Source: an uncultured Coriobacteriaceae bacterium (GTDB lineage: Bacteria; Actinomycetota; Coriobacteriia; Coriobacteriales; Eggerthellaceae). From it: DNA of 8,797 nt. Within the stretch, counting starts at the first letter, position 1. Every line of letters starts with the position of its first letter. Below, piece after piece: positions 6,201 to 8,797 of the stretch. Below the pieces are notes generated by a model. It had not been told where the DNA came from, ran no database searches, and worked only from the letters and a program-made list of their open reading frames with translations. The translations under genes were made by a program, and so were the position numbers. Where the stretch lies: assembly GCA_902767025.1 (NCBI GenBank), contig CACXFZ010000206.1, positions 1-8,797 of the forward strand, read 5' to 3'.

Positions 6201-6209
6201 CCCCTCCCC
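6201..6209 (-). promoter_or_regulatory. Strong ribosome binding site for the serine hydrolase
   Basis: On the minus strand GGGGAGGGG ends 4 bases before GTG 6196, with its GGAGG core 6 bases away. It decides a GTG start in preference to the in-frame ATG at 6253. Confidence 0.8.
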
Positions 6210-6334
6210 GTCACTTCCGCGGCAGCCTGCAGGCGGCCTGTGCGGAAATGCATGCGAGCAGCTTACTGAAATATCCCTGCACACAAAGGGTAGAGCCGGG
6301 GCCATCACAAAGATAACGGAGTGTCTCCATAGGG

Positions 6335-6372
6335 CCAGGCAGCGAAAACGCCTGGTGAGCGCCTGGTTTCGC
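6335..6372. repeat. Interlocking inverted repeats (pseudoknot-capable)
   Basis: CCAGGC (6335-6340) pairs with GCCTGG at 6350-6355 and equally with a second copy at 6361-6366. GCGAAA (6342-6347) pairs with TTTCGC (6367-6372). The two pairings cross. It could be an RNA pseudoknot, switching hairpins, or paired protein-binding half sites. Which strand is relevant is unknown. Confidence 0.5.
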
Positions 6373-6458
6373 GCGGACGGCGCATCTGCCTGGAAGCGGG
6401 GGAAGTGCGTGCATACCAAGGGCAATTCTTGTGGTGCATTTCATTTGAAGGCGCAAGG

Positions 6459-6467
6459 TGGTAGTAT
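6459..6467 (+). promoter_or_regulatory. Possible extended -10 promoter for the NlpC/P60 gene
   Basis: TGGTAGTAT reads as TGn followed by TAGTAT (4 of 6 against TATAAT). It lies 44 bases before ATG 6512. The hexamer 17 bases upstream (TTTCAT, 6439-6444) is a poor -35, which is usual for extended -10 promoters. The element lies within the imperfect palindrome TGGTA-GTAT-TACCA (6459-6472), a possible operator. Confidence 0.35.
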
Positions 6468-6501
6468 TACCAAACTTGGAACCGCAACAGGTGCTCGTAA
6501 C

Positions 6502-6507
6502 GGAGGA
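6502..6507 (+). promoter_or_regulatory. Ribosome binding site for the NlpC/P60 gene
   Basis: GGAGGA ends 4 bases before ATG 6512 and fixes that start, which also places the twin-arginine signal at the N-terminus. Confidence 0.8.
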
Positions 6508-6511
6508 TTCC

Positions 6512-7834
6512 ATGACGGAGCATGCAAACACAGTATCGAGGCGGGTGTTTCTGAGCGGCATCATCGCATGCGGCACGGCAACGCTGCTGCTTCCCAAGAC
6601 CCTGTGGGCCGACGAGGTTGACGAAAAGCAGGCCGAGGCCGACAAGGCCTTGGGCGAGCTCGAGGACATGCAACAGCAGCTCGACCGCGCGTCCAACAAC
6701 TACTACCGCGCCCTGGAGGCCCAGGCCAAGGCCGAAAGCCAGATGGCCGATGCCCAAGTGCGTATCGAAGAGGAAACCGTCGCCATCCAGGAATGCCAGC
6801 AGGAGCTGGCCACGCGCGCCCGCGGGATGTACCGCTCGGGCGGCAACTCGTTCTTGGATGTGCTCGTGGGATCGGCGACGTTCGAAGAGTTCGCCACCAA
6901 CTGGAGCATCCTCAACATCATGAACGAGAACGACGCCGCTTTGGTGCGCCGCTCCAAGGAATCGCGTCAGGCCATCAGCAACGCAAAGGCAGCCTATGCC
7001 ATCCAGCGCGAAACCGCTGCGCACGAGGCGGATCAGGCGCGCCAGGTGCAGGAATCCGCCCTGGACACCATCACGTCGATGCAGGCCGTCTACAACAGCT
7101 TGAGCGCCGAAGCCTCCGCGCTGGTCGCCCAGCGTCAGGCCGAGCAGGCTACGGTGACCGATCCCGAAACCATCGCCCAGCTCGTGGAGCAGGGCACGCA
7201 GGCGGTAGCCGAAGGCAACTGGATGCCCGCGCCGATGAACCTGCCTGCGACGTCCGAGACTCAGACGACCGCTCCGGCACCCACGCCCGCGCCCGCGCCG
7301 GCGGCCGAGGCGGAGACCACGCCCGCGCCGGCGGCCGAGCCCGAGCCCGCGCCTGCACCGGCAGCGGAGCCCGAACCCGAGCCGGAACCCGCACCTGCAC
7401 CCGCCCCGGCACCCGAACCCGCACCCGAGCCCGAACCCGTATGGGTGCCCGAGCCCGAGCCGGAGCCCGCGCCCGCCCCCACGTCAGGCGAGCTGGGCAA
7501 TCGCGTTGTTTCCGTTGCCCTGCAGTACCTTGGCTACGACTACGTCTGGGGTGGCAAGTCCCCCGCAGACGGCGGTTTCGACTGCTCGGGCTTCGTTTCC
7601 TACTGTTACGCGATGGCCGGCTCTTATGCGCCTTCCTACACGGGTGGCCTGCTGTACTGGGGCAGCCCTGTGAGCTCCCCGCAGCCGGGCGACGTGTGCG
7701 TCATCCACCAGGCGACGGGCGCCCAGCATGCAGGCATCTACTACGGTGGCGGCCAGATGATCCATGCGGCCACCTTCGGCGTCGGCGTGATCATCGGGGC
7801 CGTGCAGGCCGGCATGCAGTACCGCCGCGCCTAG
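6512..7834 (+). CDS. Secreted NlpC/P60 peptidoglycan endopeptidase with PcsB-like coiled coil and twin-arginine-type signal
   Basis: A 440-residue protein. The signal has SRRVFLS (9-15), a twin-arginine consensus, then a hydrophobic run to LWA (31-33), where cleavage is likely. Residues 34-230 are coiled coil, and include ARGMYRSGGNSFLDVLVGS and a following ATFEEF segment, the pattern of the PcsB/CwlO/RipA regulatory coiled coil. Residues 239-323 are an Ala/Pro/Glu linker. The catalytic domain (324-440) has YVWGG, Cys358 in FDCSGFV, His406 in QHAGIY and His418 in MIHA, the Cys-His-His triad of NlpC/P60. The enzyme should cut peptide stems of peptidoglycan, often at division, with the coiled coil holding it inactive until engaged (family knowledge). 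It is transcribed away from the serine hydrolase and ends at a good terminator. Tat export is inferred from the motif; a Sec route cannot be excluded. Confidence 0.93.
   Translation: MTEHANTVSRRVFLSGIIACGTATLLLPKTLWADEVDEKQAEADKALGELEDMQQQLDRASNNYYRALEAQAKAESQMADAQVRIEEETVAIQECQQELATRARGMYRSGGNSFLDVLVGSATFEEFATNWSILNIMNENDAALVRRSKESRQAISNAKAAYAIQRETAAHEADQARQVQESALDTITSMQAVYNSLSAEASALVAQRQAEQATVTDPETIAQLVEQGTQAVAEGNWMPAPMNLPATSETQTTAPAPTPAPAPAAEAETTPAPAAEPEPAPAPAAEPEPEPEPAPAPAPAPEPAPEPEPVWVPEPEPEPAPAPTSGELGNRVVSVALQYLGYDYVWGGKSPADGGFDCSGFVSYCYAMAGSYAPSYTGGLLYWGSPVSSPQPGDVCVIHQATGAQHAGIYYGGGQMIHAATFGVGVIIGAVQAGMQYRRA
7265..7480 (+). repeat. Ala/Pro/Glu codon repeats encoding the linker
   Basis: Irregular repeats of GCxCCx and GAGCCC-type units, including GCCCGCGCCGGCGGCCGAG at 7292 and again near 7322, encode runs such as PAPAPAAE and EPEPEPAPAP. 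They form a stiff spacer between coiled coil and catalytic domain of the NlpC/P60 protein. Such repeats vary in length by slippage. Confidence 0.75.
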
Positions 7835-7860
7835 TTTTCAGCATGAAAGCATAGCCAGGG

Positions 7861-7882
7861 CCAGGGGCAAGGCCCCTGGTTT
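7861..7882 (+). terminator. Rho-independent terminator after the NlpC/P60 gene
   Basis: CCAGGGGC (7861-7868) and GCCCCTGG (7872-7879) form a perfect 8-bp GC-rich stem with an AAG loop, then TTT. It lies 27 bases after the stop. On the minus strand the stem has no T tail, so it serves the plus-strand gene. Confidence 0.75.
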
Positions 7883-7939
7883 GCCGCGCCCTGCAGTTTG
7901 AGGCGGGCGCTCTCGGGTTTGCGTTGGTTGGGTTGGGCC

Positions 7940-8797
7940 TTACGACGAGCTCGACGAGCTGGAGCTGGACGAGCTCTCCGAGCTGCTTGCCTGCGAGCTT
8001 GCCGCAGCAGAGGCAGAGGATTGCTTCGCCGCGTCGGCAGGCTGCATCTTCGCCACGGCGCTCAGGTCGATGTTGGTGTCCACCGGCGTGTCGATGCCGG
8101 CGATGACCCCGTCGCTGTGGCACTGCCAGATGGAGAACCCGGTGTCGATGGTGGGCAGGCTGCCGTACTCGGCGTACCAGATCGGGTAGTCGGTCAAATC
8201 TCCGCGCACGTAGCGGACCAGGTCGTTGCTGCTGCCGTAGATCACCGCTTCGTAGCCGGCGGCGATCACCTCGTCGCAGAACGCCTTGGCGATGGAGGTC
8301 ATCTCGCCGCGGGGGATGTTGTCGTTGCGCAGGTCCTGTTCGGGATGCGTTTCCGAGTCGAAGGCGATGGGGTACTCGAGCGCGCTGCCGTTGAGCTGGT
8401 CGATGCAGAAGCGCGCTTCCTCGCGTGCCTCCTCGGGGGTGATGGCCTGCGAGAAGAAGTACAGGCCGCAGGGAATGCCGGCGGCACGGGCCCCTTCCAG
8501 GTACTCGTTGAAGCGCACGTCCAGGTGCAGGCCGCCTTCCTCGTTGCCGCGGTATCCCACGCGCAGGAAGGCGAACTCGACGTCGTCGTTGGCCACGGCC
8601 TGCCAGTCGATCTCGCCGTTGTTCTCGGACACGTCGATGCCGAATTTCGAGACAACCTCGCCGTCCAGCGAGTACGTGAAGCGCCCGTTGCTGCGACCGA
8701 GGTTCTGCCAATCGTAGGTGCCATGCATGGTGGGCACGACAACGGCGCTTGTTTCGGGCTCGGCCTCGGGATCTTGCGAGCATGACGAAATGCGCGA
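7940..8797 (-). CDS. GH25 lysozyme-like lipoprotein with poly-Ser C-terminus (N-terminus outside window)
   Basis: The frame is open from the right edge to TAA at 7940-7942, 285 residues seen. It enters the window as SRISSCSQDPEAEP. ISSC fits a lipobox with the Cys codon at 8780-8782, so the true start lies beyond the edge; the GTG at 8737 would remove this and is unlikely. The GH25 domain begins KFGIDVSENNG (catalytic-type Asp at 8633-8635), continues IDW and AFLRVGYRG, and has the IAFDSE strand with Asp at 8357-8359 and Glu at 8351-8353, the usual acidic pair, then IWQCHSDGVIAGID and VDTNIDL near its end. GH25 enzymes cleave the MurNAc-GlcNAc bond of peptidoglycan. The protein ends in a Ser/Ala/Gln-rich stretch and 11 Ser. 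It converges on the NlpC/P60 gene. Lipid anchoring is inferred. Confidence 0.88.
   Translation of the reverse strand, partial: SRISSCSQDPEAEPETSAVVVPTMHGTYDWQNLGRSNGRFTYSLDGEVVSKFGIDVSENNGEIDWQAVANDDVEFAFLRVGYRGNEEGGLHLDVRFNEYLEGARAAGIPCGLYFFSQAITPEEAREEARFCIDQLNGSALEYPIAFDSETHPEQDLRNDNIPRGEMTSIAKAFCDEVIAAGYEAVIYGSSNDLVRYVRGDLTDYPIWYAEYGSLPTIDTGFSIWQCHSDGVIAGIDTPVDTNIDLSAVAKMQPADAAKQSSASAAASSQASSSESSSSSSSSSSS
7943..7975 (-). repeat. Poly-Ser run of 11 codons
   Basis: Eleven consecutive Ser codons end the lysozyme-like protein, written with a mixture of TCG, AGC and TCC. The mixture argues against simple triplet slippage and for selection on the protein. Confidence 0.85.

Larger units (their letters stand above)
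6197..6511. other. Divergent intergenic region
   Basis: These 315 bases separate the minus-strand hydrolase from the plus-strand NlpC/P60 gene and are less GC-rich than the coding flanks. They hold both ribosome binding sites, interlocking inverted repeats at 6335-6372, a small GGAG-TGT-CTCC hairpin at 6318-6328 and a palindrome over a possible extended -10 at 6459-6472. I see no coding frame with a start site and no tRNA-like or known riboswitch fold. A promoter for the minus-strand gene must be here but I cannot place it. Confidence 0.7.

Noticed and set aside
6197..6253. Upstream ATG start (6253) for the serine hydrolase
   Set aside because: It would add 19 residues with no family support and has no ribosome binding site, whereas GTG 6196 has GGGGAGGGG at ideal distance.
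6335..6511. c-di-AMP (ydaO-type) riboswitch upstream of the NlpC/P60 gene
   Set aside because: Such elements often precede wall hydrolases in Actinobacteria, but I do not see the conserved ydaO core sequences here.
8735..8737. GTG at 8737 as start of the lysozyme-like gene
   Set aside because: The frame stays open to the window edge and passes a lipobox-like Cys upstream, so the gene most likely begins outside the window.

Overview
The window is GC-rich and densely coding. It reads as ordinary chromosome of a high-GC Gram-positive bacterium. Protein style (YtxH, PRC-barrel and TVP38 genes in a row; Ala/Pro/Glu linkers; a PcsB-like NlpC/P60 hydrolase; a GH25 lysozyme with a poly-Ser tail) fits Coriobacteriia, most likely Eggerthellaceae. 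That placement is inference from composition and family resemblance, not from a marker gene. I see no rRNA, tRNA, CRISPR, insertion sequence or phage module.

Left block, plus strand (1-1520): the 3' end of serS; a membrane-anchored protein with a small lipocalin-like domain and a Tyr/Asp/Gly-rich tail; and, 2 bases later, a small protein that resembles the N-terminal domain of cyanophycin synthetase without the catalytic domains.

Middle block, plus strand (1551-4238): a TATAAT box and strong ribosome binding site lead into a YtxH-type protein. A perfect 11-bp hairpin follows, then a PRC-barrel protein whose stop overlaps the start of a TVP38/TMEM64 (SNARE_assoc) membrane protein. The YtxH protein ends in a very acidic helix. 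The PRC protein ends in a Lys-rich helix and the TVP38 protein begins with about 145 residues of Lys/Ala/Pro. The three may act together at the membrane, but that is inferred.

Right block (4296-8797): on the minus strand, a membrane-anchored serine hydrolase of the penicillin-binding/class A beta-lactamase fold lies upstream of an SRAP-domain protein (HMCES/YedK family, protection of abasic DNA). A 315-base divergent intergenic region with inverted repeats separates them from a plus-strand NlpC/P60 endopeptidase that carries a twin-arginine-type signal. This gene ends at a GC-rich terminator, and converging on it is a GH25 lysozyme-like lipoprotein (minus strand) whose 5' end lies outside the window. 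Two and probably three of the four right-block genes act on the cell wall.

I found no clearly new system. The best leads are the free-standing CphA-N-like protein, the charge-complementary YtxH/PRC/TVP38 cluster, the variant serine hydrolase without a recognisable omega-loop Glu motif, and the inverted repeats between the divergent genes.
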